Below, piece after piece: positions 51,931-64,000 of a stretch of DNA of 64,000 nt. Under the pieces are notes generated by a model. It saw nothing but the letters and a program-made list of their open reading frames with translations, did no database searches and was not told the origin of the DNA. The number at the start of each line of letters is the position of its first letter. Within the stretch, counting starts at the first letter, position 1. Both the position numbers and the translations under genes were made by a program. This stretch comes from Diploscapter coronatus (lineage: Eukaryota; Nematoda; Chromadorea; Rhabditida; Rhabditidae): contig OZ038423.1 in the NCBI GenBank assembly GCA_964036155.1, positions 13,159,249 to 13,223,248 on the forward strand. Direction: 5' to 3'.

Positions 51931-54900
51931 AGATTAATGATAAAAAGCCCACAAAACACGCATGTAGCATAGAAAACTTTGAAAATTGGTTAAATATTTT
52001 TTGTTAAAAATAAGAATAAATGGGTTCTTTGTTAGAAAGGATTATGTTATTGAGATTTAAAAAAGAAAAAATGATTGCTTTATCTTGTGATTATGAAAAA
52101 CGCTTAACAAAAAGAGGGATAAAATAATGAGCACTAAATCCATCAAAAAGAGAGACTGAAATTATCGCATAAAGTGAAGATAAAAATGAAATTTAAAAGG
52201 ATTCGTTTTGAGCGATATGTAAAATCCTAACATGAATACGCGCTTATGAACTCGTTAGCTCATAAAAACCGAAAATTTAGAGAAGTGAATCAAATGATTA
52301 GTGCTGAGTCACGATATTCATTTTCATTAAACTACATAGATAATCGTGAAATTTTACAAATAATTAAATGATAATTAGAGCCAAAATTAGAATAGCTAAA
52401 ATAAAATATTGGATAAAAATGACTCATTCTCGGAATTATTATTGTGCTAGTATAAACTTTCACAGTATCAAATTTCTTTCAATAAGGGGAGAATAATTTA
52501 TGGAGAGTATCGTGATTAATTACTGCGTACGAGGAAATATTGTGAATATGCAACGTTTTGTAAGGTAATTATTTCAAATTTATGAAGAAAAATATAACCG
52601 GAAAAAATGTTTTTTTGATATATAGTAATCTTAAATCAAAATATTAAACTCTGAAAGGCTATTTTGGAAGCCAAATACTCTTACGACATGAAATATAATT
52701 AATGGAAGGTGGTTTATGTTATTATCTCTATCTATATCATTTACCAATGATGTTATTAGATATAAATTCTAAATGACTCTAATAATTATTTTTGCATTTA
52801 CATATCATACAGCTCCCCTTAATATTAGCTAATGATAAAGAAACGTCGATATCTTAAAACCAAAATACAAAAATTGTGTGCGAAAATAATGTACGTAATA
52901 AGATTAGCAACGTTATTCTCGGCTAAATTAGTGTTAAAGTAATGAATACTGAAACGGTTCGCAATAATAATAAATTGTGCATGTAATGCATTTTCTAATT
53001 TGGCTATGAATGAATTAATCCAGCGACAATTGGAGAAATTCGCTGAAATTTAAAATACATATCCCTTTCCTTAGAGAAATTGTCAGCTTTGCGTCACAGT
53101 ACAATTCAATAAATTTAATCTCCCTTTTGTGTGGACTTTTCTGCATTGAAAAACAAACTTAATTACATCGTTGTCGTTGCTATTTGAAATTTCGGTAACA
53201 ATGACAAATGCTAGAGGTTGTCGTTAAAATTATTATCATCTTAAAAGGTACTCTTAAACTTCGACAAAATAGCTGATGATATCGTTTGTCGTTGGAGTTA
53301 CTGCTTGTAAACATTCTGAGGCAAGTACAATTGAAAACGAAGCTTAAACAAAAGTAGTGAAAAGGACAAATATAAGATTTTGTTGTCGGAATTTTATAAA
53401 TATCTTTGTTATTGTAAGAATTATAATATTTTCGTTCCTTAAGGCATATGAATTTATGAATTCCATCCAAATTCTCGCACTTGCGTCAAAGAAAGGCAGA
53501 TGGAAATAAATTAAACGAGTATTTTTGAGATCAAAAATGAAAAATAGCAATTCTTTCAGAAATTATATTTTTACAAAAAAAATCCCAATGTTAATTGAAA
53601 TTCAAATATCAGGTCATTTTTATAATGCTATATGGAATCATTTTGAACTTTGAGTAGAGATGGAAAATGGCAGGTCAAAAATTCTTTCGAAACTGAAATA
53701 AATCAATGCAAATTGAAAGCTATGAGGAATTCAGCTCAAAGTGATGATGCGATCTATTTAGAGCATTAGAAATGCATAGTTGTGAACTGGCTTTTTGGAA
53801 AGAATGCTAAATAACAAATGCTCTTCCTCTTTTTAATCAAAAGGAGTAGAAATTATTTTATGCTGGACATGGAGTACAAGATATTTTATATTAGAGAATA
53901 TTCAATTTATTCAGATATACCATGAACCGCGTGCAATGTGTGAAAATTCTATTGATAGTGTAAGCGAAAATTTAAAACCTAATGGATGTTATGATAAAGC
54001 ATGATTGAAATGAATTGAAAACTGGAAATATTATTTAAATGCTGTAAAGAATCAGATACTACGCTCAACAAAATTGCGAGTAGTAAAGTGATTGATAACA
54101 GAATAAATTAAGAAATCTTTCTGGGTTCTGTCGAAAATTTTTCGAAAATTGATTCAACCCAGATGCTACTATGCTTTTCCCATTCGAACGAGAAAAATTG
54201 CCGTTTGAAAAATTCCTAACAATTTTCTCTGAAATCTCATTAGTTTCTCGATAAAATTTCCTATTTAACATTCATAAATTGGCGCTTTTCATGCTAATAA
54301 AATGCACTGAATTGAACCATAAATTGATAACCCTGAAAGGTCTTTAATGGGTTTTTAGAGACTCTGTCTGATTCTATAAACTTTACACAATATTTTATAT
54401 CAAAAAATTTCATAGGGAGTATAGAGTATGGGTTCAAAGTAATAACATACCTATCTTCAAGGACAATAAATAATTTTATCACTTTTCCACAAGTGGACAC
54501 GTCATGTAGGAGAGAAAATTGAGGAAGAATAAGATATATTTTAAAAAAATAAAAATAACATGAAAAGTATAAAATAAAAAATTAACCGTAATGAGTATAA
54601 ATGCCATAGTATATTGGAATAAATTGCAACAAACCAAAAGCGATTGTCGAATAATGAAATTAGTGTTGGAAATTTCGTAATTGGGACACGAAAATGCCTA
54701 GTTTCAGGATTCCCCATATATACGATTCTATATCTTAAAATATATACTATTTTAAATCGATACCTAAAATATCAGCCTTGTGATAGTTTGATGCTCAAGG
54801 TCGTAGTGTTTCATTCCTTATATGACATTTGTATCATTGCTTTTTTGAGCTATAATTATTTCAAATTATATATTATTCGCTTTAGCGATTTTGTACATAT

Positions 54901-57661
54901 GTTATTTCAGTTAAGTATAACAAATTCATGTGATTTTTGCAGGTTAATGCCCAAATTTTTTTTCTCGAAAATATGATCATCCTCTTGTGTGTCGAAGCGT
55001 TATTTTTCGTGCATCTGAATTATATATTTTGAAAATACGATCTAGACTTTCATATTGAAAACAATAATTATCCTAAGACAAATATAAGAAGCATCCTAAA
55101 ATGGTCTTTCTTTAGAACTATATCCTAAGAAAATTTCTACTTCTATTTAGATATGTCATAACTAAATACCTATCTTTATTGTTTAACTCAGTATACTTTC
55201 TTAAATTGTTATTTGTTTCAAGCTATTCAAAGTATACTTTAATTACATATCCATCACCTCTTGGCTGGCTTTCGTAGTTCATCTTAAACCCTTGTTTTCG
55301 GGAGCCCCAAAAACTAATGCGGCTTTTCCAAGGACGTTTCGCGCAAAATGTGTTTAACTCGGTGAATTCCAGTAACGTTTTGGTCATTTCGCATATTTTC
55401 TGGTATCTTATCAGTCTTTATGGCATGTATTTAATCTATGCATGCGTGATCATATATCAGGTCATCAGTTTTTACGTGCGTTCGTGTGCTCGGGTACGTA
55501 ATGATAAATTAGATATTAGTCTATTTAGGGCAGGAATTCTTTGAGGAGGATATTTTCATATTTTGACCAAATATCGGATATCTAGTTTACCCTATATAAA
55601 TATTCTTATCATGCTTTATTTTGTCGTATATCTTTCACTGATTGGTTTTAATAGATACATAAAGTATTATTCAAAAAGCTTTATACATATTGAGAGAATA
55701 ATTTTCAACCAGTTTTACTACCTGCCAAACCTTATACCGACATCATTATAATAAGTTAATTTTTCTATCACCCAATTTAGCCACATGCCATCATATTTAC
55801 TGTTCATCATAATATTCTGTAGCATACCAGGAAGTCTCTTTCGTTTTGAGTTTCAAAACATCTAGTAAATATCGTGATTCCGATCCGCGCAGTGCGTTCA
55901 AGTGCGTCAAATTTCAATACCAACTCTCGAACGGATTATGAATGTTACGTATTTCACCCACTTCATTCGCTTATTGTTTTATTTAAACCGAACACATTAA
56001 CTCGAAATCTTTCTTAGCGGCTTAGGTAAATCTCCTATTATTCGCTCTCAAAAATATGCATAAACTTCTTAAATCCCCCCGAAATTTTCTGACTTATGCT
56101 TTTCACCTAGACTTGTGGTATTTAAATTGGAGTTTAAGAAATCATGTTCAATCTAGACTGTATCTCGAAATTATTAATCATATTTGATATTTTTGTAAGT
56201 TCAGCAGCACTTGGTATTAGTCTTGAAAATTTCATATTTAAAATGCTAAATGTGGCTATGGGATATAAAAATCCACTTCCTTATGGAGGTGTTTCCTATT
56301 TATTATTTGAAAACCAAAGTTGGTAGGCTTTTCGTTGAGTAATATTATCATAAATAGATCTCATCATTCAAGACGTGTATTATTTATTTATCTGCCTTGA
56401 AAATGCAACTATGACTAATTTAAGCGCCAATTCATGCATTACTTTTATACTTTATCGTTATTATTAGCTTTGATTCAATTACGTTGCAAAGCAAGCTACT
56501 TTCTAATAATATTTTTGGCAGTAATGCACTCGCTTTCGATAATAATGATGTACTTGCAAAACTTTATCCGGGAAAAAGCTAAAAAGCTAATTATGTCTAA
56601 TTAGGTCACCTTTTGTCAAATATAAACTCATTCATCCAAGCATGCTTAATACAGCCCATCTTAATTATGTCTACACCCCCTTCTATAAGGTGCGTCTAAA
56701 GAGCATATATTTTCGTTTTACTATGTAGCAAAATTTGTAAAAAATGATGTAGCAGCGTTGCACGCGTGTTTTTATAATCATTAGATATTTCTAGCTCTTC
56801 ATAAGCTTTATAATTCTTACGCTTAAGCTATATATTTGAGTGCAGAATAGGTCAAATTTCATTTAATACAGCAATCTATAGTTTTTCTAACCTATAAATT
56901 TTAGTCTTAGACTATATTTGAGTTCAAAAAATACTCCTTCACCTACATATCAATATCGTTCTTGACTGTTTCGTTTATTAACTTATGCTTATAATTCGAA
57001 TGTATATTTTGGTTTTTTTTTCCACTTTTTCGTATGAAATTTCGATCTAAAATCCCACGCAAACGCTCTTCATACACACTAGATTCCTCGGTATATCCGA
57101 AGCTTGCGTCGTAAAAAAGCGCCTTAGGTCTCGGAATAATTCATTCTCTATTTACCTAAACATATAGGCATATCCAAAAAATTTTCGGGCTTAGTAAATA
57201 TTGTCAAAGTTCGCCTTGCATAGGGGAAATCTTGGCGCTGCATAGTTTATAAACCATTAAGTTCAGTGTCGATTATTACATTTTTGAATGTATGATATAA
57301 ATACGCCTATCGTAAATATTTTCAGCCCGTTTAAAATGGCCTACTCTCTAAATTTCACTATGAGCGCAAAGTACTCCAAAGCTTTTGCAAGAATCCTAAG
57401 TTAGGTTAAACTTCCGTGTATATAAAAAATATTTGCCGTAAATGATAGGCATGTCTATATTATTTTCTCAAATTTTACTATATTTCCTTGAAACTTCCTC
57501 ATATAATGTCATTAATCATGATCCTGAAATAATGTAGTTGCCACATTTCGAATTAGACATAAATAAAATCCACACTCAACTAGTTTCTTCCGTGATGGAA
57601 AATTAGCATGTTTCACATATTTCATATTTGTATGCGCGTTTGGGGGTGTCTAAGCTTGTTG

Positions 57662-57681
57662 TTTATATATATATATATATA
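57662..57681. repeat. Short (TA)n microsatellite
   Basis: A run of about nine TA dinucleotides in AT-rich intergenic DNA. Confidence 0.8.
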
Positions 57682-58496
57682 ATGTTGATAATTATCCTTA
57701 AACTTAAACTTTAATTTCATTTTACTCAATTTTAACCTAATTTCTACTATGAATTACAGATCATTAACGACTTATAAATATTAAATAAAGCTGCAAAAAC
57801 CTAAATTCCTCTATAGTTTTGCATCCTACGGTTACTATGTCAATATATCATTAAATTTAGTTTAGTGGGTGGATGCAAATTCGAATAGCTCAGCTAAGCT
57901 CATGATCTAGAGTAAACACGCCAACTCTATTCTAAATTTCTCAACTCTCCCCCCTCAAATTTAAGTTCTCCTCACTCGAAATAGTCTAGATAAGTCTTCT
58001 TTTAGAAGGATTATCTTGAGTTGAGCCACGCTAATTTTGCGCAAATTTGGAGTTTCAAACTGTAGGGCTTCATTTTTGAATTTGTATATAATATATCCAG
58101 CTGAAAATTCGTACATGCTTATCATTTATTTCGTATAGCTAATTCTCAACAATAGGGCCATTTTTCATGCATGTCTCTTTTCACTTTAGATTTTATTTAT
58201 AGCAATTCGTTTGTTATTTCTTGACAGGAAAATTGCACGTTGATTTCATAGATTGCACTCAATTTGGTAATATTTCTTACCAGAGTTAGCCCATTATTCT
58301 AGTAAATGACGTAGATAAAAATTATTTTATCTTATATCTGTTTAGACACTTTGATCAAGTTCCTAATTTTTAAAATAGTCTTTGTTAAAAATATTCCTTC
58401 ATCATTTTTATCGAGTATTCTGTACTATCAGCTCGAATTTTAACCCGTAATTTTCGTTAATGACGCTGGATGAAATATGTTAATTCCAGGTAACAA

Positions 58497-59686
58497 ATGC
58501 CCGCAGCAGTACGAGTGTGCATTATATTCTTGACATATCTATCATCATTGTCTCTAGCCGCCTCTCTATATGGACTTTTCAGTGATGTAGGTTTTTTTTT
58601 TGTAAAATTTTACCTTTATCTATATTTTAAAATTGCACCCTTTCACGATATTTGTACTTTTCAAAATTCCCAAGCTTAAGTCTTATAAAATAATAAAATA
58701 TCAATGATATCACGTATTTGTAAATGACGTTAAAATTTCATGTACAATGAAACTTTTACCGTTTATCAAGCACAGAAGAGATTTGGGCAATGTTGATATT
58801 AAAAAGCCCGCATTTTGATATAATTTGAAATATTTTAAGAATAATTTTAATTTCAGGTAGGCGCATTATCTCCGTTAGAAGAAAGTCCTGTTCATAAATT
58901 GCCGTCTTCAAAGACGAGTGGTCATCATTATATCCCCGTTTCTAGTCGGCAACTCGTACCTATAACCGATTTGCAAAGAGGCGTATTGAACGTTCAAAGG
59001 AGGAGTCTGCCGGTAATTTATTTAGAAAATATATCATAAGGACAAAAATACCTAATCTATGGCTATATCTAAGAATTAGCTTTTAGTTTAGTTTCTTTCT
59101 ATACTATCATATTCATTATATGACTTTGTACCTCAAAATTAAAATTATAACATCATGGTGAAAATTTGTGAGTAGGTAGATGATGATGATATATTGAGAG
59201 AAAATAATGAATAATATTCTGAGGTGCAGTGCACTCAAACGAAAATAATAAGCATTCTTTCTAAAAAAAAATAGCCCTTAAGCCATACATCACTTTGAAA
59301 GCTAGACGATGAATCCATATATTTCCTAGAACAGTACACTAGCTCCTTTGGATTTAAATTTTATGTAGGGATTCTTTAAATTTTTACTTTCGCTATTTTA
59401 AACTCTCGATCTTAGCTCTTCGTTTGCGCAAGTCTAGGAAATGAGCCATGCCGTGGTTAAGCTTTTGTAGTCAAATTTAAACGAAATGCAAAAAAGAATT
59501 ATAGTTTTAGTTATTTAATGCTTCCAGACACTCGATTTGATGGGAAAGCGTGGTTCGAAGCGAAGTTTCGAAAAATCGTCGATCACAATCCCACGCGGTG
59601 GTCTAATGGTCAGTGGACGGGGCTGGCTGCCGGGCTTTTTCGACCGCCCAAGGTTCGATTTTTCTCAAGACTCTACTTTCTGCTAA
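58497..59686 (+). CDS. Secreted neuropeptide-like precursor (134 residues)
   Basis: Three exons (58497-58586, 58857-59012, 59528-59686) join in phase 0. ATG lies seven bases after an acceptor at 58489. Residues 1-27 form a signal peptide (VRVCIIFLTYLSSLSLAASL). The rest is soluble with processing sites: Arg-Arg 78-79, Lys-Arg 89-90, Lys-Arg 93-94. The first two enclose SLPTLDLMG, whose Gly 88 could donate an amide (SLPTLDLM-NH2). Further on, GGLMVSGR (106-113) has Gly followed by a single Arg, a weaker amidation site. The C-terminus is WLPGFFDRPRFDF...TFC. Signal peptide, dibasic sites and Gly next to a basic pair are the usual layout of a neuropeptide precursor, but I cannot match it to a known nlp family. 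A secreted protein cleaved by furin, or a venom-like or antimicrobial peptide, are alternatives. Confidence 0.66.
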
Positions 59687-60302
59687 AAATATAATTTCAT
59701 AAAACGATGATATTTAAATAGAGCAGCTGATTCGGAGTTAATTAGTAGTGATATTTGAAAAGTAGTGAGTAAATGTTAGATTTAAAGCATAAGATTCCAA
59801 TTCAGAATGATATAATAATTTCAAAATTACAAAATTTTTTAAATTTAAATACTTTAGGAATCTCTATAAACGCTCATTGCCCTCTATGCCTGAAACGGAA
59901 GATTTCGGTACCGTATACGATGTTTACGTTATTTAATTTTGAATTCTTGATAAGATTAAAGCCTAATCGCGTTTTAGCAGCCTACTTGATATTTTAGCTA
60001 AATATTTTCTCTTAATCCTGCTAACATGCGGTTTAAATCGACATTACTTGGTCATATTTTAGATTTTTGTGTGTAAAAATTATAATTCACTTCAATATTT
60101 GTTTTTTAATTAAAAAATCTTCATTTCCATATTGATCTCAAGCAAAAATTTCATGATTCTCAACCTTTAACTGTGAATAATAAAAGTTGGTCTTGTTTAT
60201 GAAGCGAGTACAAAATATTGTAAAAAATAGAATAAAATATTTTACAACGTTTGTATACAATTAAAATAACAAATAAAATAAAGTAAATAAGTCGATTTAA
60301 CA
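59687..60302. other. Convergent 3' region between the precursor and peptidase genes
   Basis: AT-rich 0.6 kb that must contain the 3' untranslated ends of both flanking genes. It is AATAAA-rich on both strands (for example near 60230-60290), and no exon is visible. Confidence 0.45.
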
Positions 60303-63300
60303 TTATGGAATACCGGCCACGATTTCTTCAGGAATTTCGTCAAATGACATCCGGAAAAATCCTAAGAAAATTTGGTAGTTAACTGTTTAATTATACTAAT
60401 TAAATCTATTTAATTAGGGTAATTAACTCACCATTTTCTCCGAAATCGCGCCCCCAGCTATTCGCCATTAACCAATATTTCTTTTGACTCTGAGGGTCAA
60501 TACCCCATCCTAAAATCGATATTTTTAAAGAAACGTCAATAAGCTACAATCTCACCTAATAACCTAACGCAGTGCCCATATAGTTCACTGACCAAGTACG
60601 TTTTATGTAGTTTATATACACCTAAATTAATTATTTGATTAAATACGATTAAGATTTTATCACCAGATTTATAATGCTGCAAATCTTCATAGATAGAAAA
60701 GCAGGCTAGTACCGGACCATGTAGAAGAACATCTTTTTGTATTATTTCGACGGTTTTGTCTAAATATATTTAAAATCGCATACTATTCTTAAATATCCTG
60801 AATTACTTTGCAATAGCTGATTTATCCTCGATGTAACATCAGTGTAGACCTGTTGAATTAGTAAAGAATTAGCTCTGAGCCAGTATACTTTTGAGGCTGA
60901 AATTTTTAAACCTACAAGTTTTATTCTTTAATATATTCTATAAATATTTCTCGGCCTTTGTATAACCACTCGTAATTACTATCGAATTTTTACAAATTGA
61001 CATATAAGAAAAATAAACATTTAGTTTTGTGATATTTCTGAAATTTATACCTTTCGACAAGTCATCCTCATATTTTACTCCGTATAGTGGTTGGCAAGTT
61101 CTTGTACAGGATGGGGTCTCTTTTTTATCGTAATATTTCGAAGAACAAGGCCCTCCGCAGGTTGGTGGTTTTGTATAGGGCCGGCAACCCTCTCCGCTTC
61201 CGAAACTGCCCCCTAATTAGGTCACTAATTACCCACTAATTAAGCGGTTAATTACCCGATACGATACCCGTGCTCTTCCAGTAGGAGAACGCTGATAACG
61301 CCCACTCGGTGCCTTCGCATCTAGAATTGGGTAGTTAAGTAAAAATAAATACACTAATTAAATATATAATTATAGGATAATTGAAGAAAATTACCCTCCA
61401 CAATTCCTGCAGCAGGATGTCAAATCATTAACGCTGATCTGCTTCTGGATCGTTCCGTTGCTAGCTATACAAATTCGATCCGACATTACAGCAGCAGAGG
61501 AGACTGACTGAAATACGCTTTAAAAATTAGATTTAGAAAAATTGTAACAACACATTAGTCGTATCTATATTTCATATTCATTTGATCAAAATTTAGATGT
61601 TTTACGTTTGTTGTTGTACCGATGATATTTAATGTTATAAAAGAAGAGCAATCACGAATTGATATCAATTTTTTCTGGAATTTAGAGATTGTTTCCGAAA
61701 CATACCCAACACGATCCGCACCCGGCTTGATTGAAAATCTGATGTATCGACCAACAAAGTGGCCATTTTAGTCGAGCATCGAAAGATTCAGGTATCGATA
61801 CGTCTTTTCTGAGTTCCGAAATAAATAATCCCAAAATATAAAATATGAGCTCGTTTTAACAGATCTCACGTGATAGTAATAATCCAAATAGTCCTCATTT
61901 GTTTCAGAAAGTAGGATCAAAATGATATTTTACTATATAATGTAACAATGTTGAGAAATTTTGTCACAAGTAGAAAACTATACAATTTATTTAAAGATAA
62001 AAAAAGCCTACTTGAGCAAATAGTTGATATGTTCTTCGGTATCCTCCAGTTCGTTTTTAGTCGATTTCTTAGGCAGAAACAGTGTGTTGTGATCGGACAT
62101 TGAGTGCTGTGACGAGAATATTTCATCCGAAGCCAACGATGCAAATCGGTTGTACGAGGCCTAAAAATATGTTTTAATATCCAATATACCATCTTAACAA
62201 CTTCGAACTTTATTACGTAGCCCTGGTAGTGTGGCAACTGAGAAATAACGGGATGTGAGGACGTGAGCTATCTTTTCCCACACTATTTCTTCCTACCTTC
62301 ACTCCCTCGCCTACCCTTAACTATAGCGTACGTCCGCATGTCATCCCGTTATTTCAAAATTTCTGGTAGTGTAGATCTACTTATGGAGGCTATTAAATGA
62401 GTTTGCATCTATGCTTCAATTTGTTTTACATGAAATCATGCCATTTTTCAGGCAATATTTTGGCTTGGATTTGTTGCTAAAAATGTCGAATAATCAGTAG
62501 TAAAACGGACAGCATGGTTTTTACCAAAAATTCATAGTTTACCCACCGTCCATCCTAAATTCTTTGCGTTAACGCTGTCCACAATTCTTATGTGATGCTT
62601 CTTTTGATCTTCGGTGTGCTCAGTCCATGTAGCTTCAGAAAATTTTAATCGACTAAATTTTTGCCAATATTTAACTTCATATCGATTTTCTACCTAATCG
62701 TTTCAATAATAACGCATGCCAGAATAAGGAACAATAGGATAATTCCTAAGGTTAGTACCTGAACATTTCTCGCTTTATTGCAAAGTTTTAGATGCTAACC
62801 TGAAAATACGTCCACGGAGTTCGTCTGTGCTTGGGCTTCTTATCCTTTTTGGCGCGAACAACCGTATTTCTTACTATCGTAGAGGTATTTGGGGCTGAAT
62901 TATTGGAATAGCCAGATAAGTTTGAAAATTAACGATATGCAATTAAATTGATATTTGATCATTTGGTCAGTAACTCCACCATATTAGAAATCGAAAATTC
63001 GAGAAAATAATAAAACAAGCAGACCTAGGGAGGACGATCGTCACAAGGCCCTTACGACCTACCCCCCCAGCATATTTTCTTAACAAATTTCTTTCTATGA
63101 TCTGTAGTTAGTCAAGATTTTTGCCAATGCGACCTTATATCATAGCTATAATTTCGCTTTTGTGACCTAGCCCCCGTCTATGTTCTTCGTCTGACGAAAG
63201 CGCTCCCTAGGTCTGGAAACAACTTTTAGAACTAACGATGAATATGAAGAGAAATCTTCTAGATTTCTGAAAGTATATTCGCCCCAAAAACAGGCATATA

Positions 63301-63522
63301 GAAGTTCTCCGATATACTCTTTCATAATGAAATATCGATGATACACGAAATCCACGCTGCATATCCGAATCTGCTTTATATAGTGGGGTACTTATGTTTT
63401 TTTTTCGAGAGTTTATATTTTAAATATATATTTTAATTCTCACAAATATGAGGTGGTTTCGGGTCCGCTTCAACTAGAATCACTTGGTCATTCGCGACTT
63501 CGGCCACGACATCGGAGCTCAT
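60303..63522 (-). CDS. Cathepsin-B-like C1A cysteine peptidase with basic N-terminal extension
   Basis: Thirteen exons in transcript order: 63444-63522, 62800-62894, 62547-62693, 62012-62160, 61706-61808, 61395-61507, 61256-61320, 61051-61212, 60807-60896, 60664-60759, 60556-60621, 60432-60509, 60303-60361; 433 residues, phases consistent. The prodomain includes VDSVNAKNLGWTASYNRFAS. The mature part starts near IPESFDARLKWP and has active-site Cys in NQAGCGSCW, the cathepsin-B cysteine-rich region (GCEGTEW, then GCRPYTKPPTCGGPC), HGPVLACFSIYEDLQHY, catalytic His in YGHCVRLLGWG and catalytic Asn in MANSWGRDFGENGF. The triad is intact, so it should cleave proteins, normally in lysosomes or outside the cell. 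Oddly, the N-terminus (MSSDVVAEVANDQVILVEAD, then RAKKDKKPKHRRTPW) is acidic then basic, with no signal peptide or membrane span. A missed exon in intron 1, or a wrong start, could explain this. Confidence 0.88.
62233..62362. mobile_element. 130-bp inverted-repeat element with 10-bp target duplication
   Basis: GAAATAACGGGATG near the left end (about 62242) is mirrored as CATCCCGTTATTTC on the right (about 62342-62355), and the pairing continues inward with mismatches (GGACGT..GCTAT). The 10-mer CTGGTAGTGT flanks the block at 62223-62232 and 62363-62372. A 9-11 bp duplication is typical of Mutator-like elements. The outermost bases of the two ends match poorly, so element limits are uncertain. 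It sits in an intron of the cathepsin-like gene (62161-62546). Confidence 0.72.
63020..63215. repeat. 196-bp inverted repeat in intron 1 of the cathepsin-like gene
   Basis: CAGACCTAGGGAG (63020-63032) is the exact reverse complement of CTCCCTAGGTCTG (63203-63215), with weaker pairing further in (CGTCA). The interior has C-runs ('cctacccccccagc', 'cctagcccccgtc'). It looks like another MITE, but I see no target-site duplication. Confidence 0.65.
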
Positions 63523-64000
63523 TTCTATTAATTTCCGAAACTTTAGAAAATATCGATTTTGCTGTTACATTCCGTTGATTTCTCGTCGCTTCCTGAAAGA
63601 GAATAAATTCCTTTTGTATAAGAAATAAAAACGTTTCAAAGGAGTCAAAATCTTGAAACTTTGAAACGATATTCATTGCGAAGTGTTGACGCAGATTGAG
63701 TATAACTTTTACTTAGCATAAAATGAAAATACCATGGACGAATTGTTACATAAGAATTAGGCTCGAAAATTTGTAAAGAAGATTAATCCTTACACTGGCT
63801 CTAATATTCATGAATAGGATTTCATAGACGAGTTAAATCTCATGATATACAAAATACCAGCTCACGCCCTTGGACTTATCCCAGGAAAATTGAATTGTAG
63901 TCGAAATTTGATGAAAAATGTTTACACGTTAAAGAATACGAGCAAAAACAAGCCTGATATAATTTATTCAAAAATAAAGTCGCTGTCCAAAAATCGCATT
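63523..64000. other. Upstream region of the cathepsin-like gene
   Basis: AT-rich 0.48 kb upstream of the start codon at 63522. No TATA box or further exon is evident; a first exon with a signal peptide could lie here or beyond the window. Confidence 0.4.

Larger units (their letters stand above)
50208..58496. other. 8.3 kb AT-rich stretch without a supported gene
   Basis: It lies between two divergent genes (RGS on the left, neuropeptide-like precursor on the right) and probably holds distal RGS promoters or missing RGS 5' exons. It includes a purine-rich tract (51400-51930), a GC-richer island at 51280-51400, and an (AT)n run near 57662-57681. Open frames at 54644-54976, 55317-55544 and 55563-55751 (+) lack splice partners and family resemblance. 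Nothing else can be called from sequence alone. Confidence 0.4.

Noticed and set aside
54644..55751. Three plus-strand frames with hydrophobic stretches (54644-54976, 55317-55544, 55563-55751)
   Set aside because: AT-rich DNA readily yields Phe/Ile/Tyr-rich frames; there are no matching splice sites, and no homology is recognisable.

Overview
The window is eukaryotic and most likely nematode. Genes are split into many short exons with gt...ag introns, many start codons sit a few bases after an acceptor-like 'ttcag' (as expected for trans-spliced leaders), introns and intergenic DNA are AT-rich, and exons are GC-richer. The protein families are also normal for nematodes. I could not identify the species. 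All gene models were built by hand from splice signals, reading phase and family resemblance, so exon edges may be off by a base or two.

Layout. 1-2607 (+): 3' part of a gene with an F-box-associated (FBA, sugar-binding-like) domain. 3678-5702 (+): a complete second FBA gene. 6468-6833 (+): a broken copy of the next gene. 7441-8515 (+): an acidic protein of unknown function. 9325-11719 (+): an alpha-carbonic anhydrase. 11998-15508 (-): a GDE1/MIR16-type glycerophosphodiester phosphodiesterase. 17442-19925: a 2.48 kb fold-back transposable element between two TTAA copies. 21319-22718 (-): a 200-residue single-pass membrane protein of unknown family. 27662-36055 (-): an ABHD1/3-type alpha/beta hydrolase whose 5.1 kb first intron holds a complete same-strand gene, VPS33B (31224-35477). 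39570-50207 (-): an RZ/R4-like regulator of G-protein signalling with at least three alternative 5' ends. 58497-59686 (+): a small secreted neuropeptide-like precursor. 60303-63522 (-): a cathepsin-B-like cysteine peptidase with a basic N-terminal extension and no visible signal peptide.

Between and inside these genes lie several small non-autonomous inverted-repeat elements, three with recognisable target-site duplications (39186-39358, 49925-50033, 62223-62372), and others without a clear duplication (42738-42947, 47096-47240, 63020-63215). Long stretches at 22.7-27.7 kb, 36.1-39.2 kb and 50.2-58.5 kb show no gene that I can support.

The genes do not form one pathway; this is an ordinary animal chromosome segment. 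Recurring themes are membrane lipid and trafficking functions (GDE1, ABHD, VPS33B), signalling (RGS, neuropeptide-like precursor) and local duplication (the FBA pair and the broken copy at 6.5 kb). The features most worth checking are the nested VPS33B gene, the modular 5' ends of the RGS gene, the TTAA fold-back element and the neuropeptide-like precursor.
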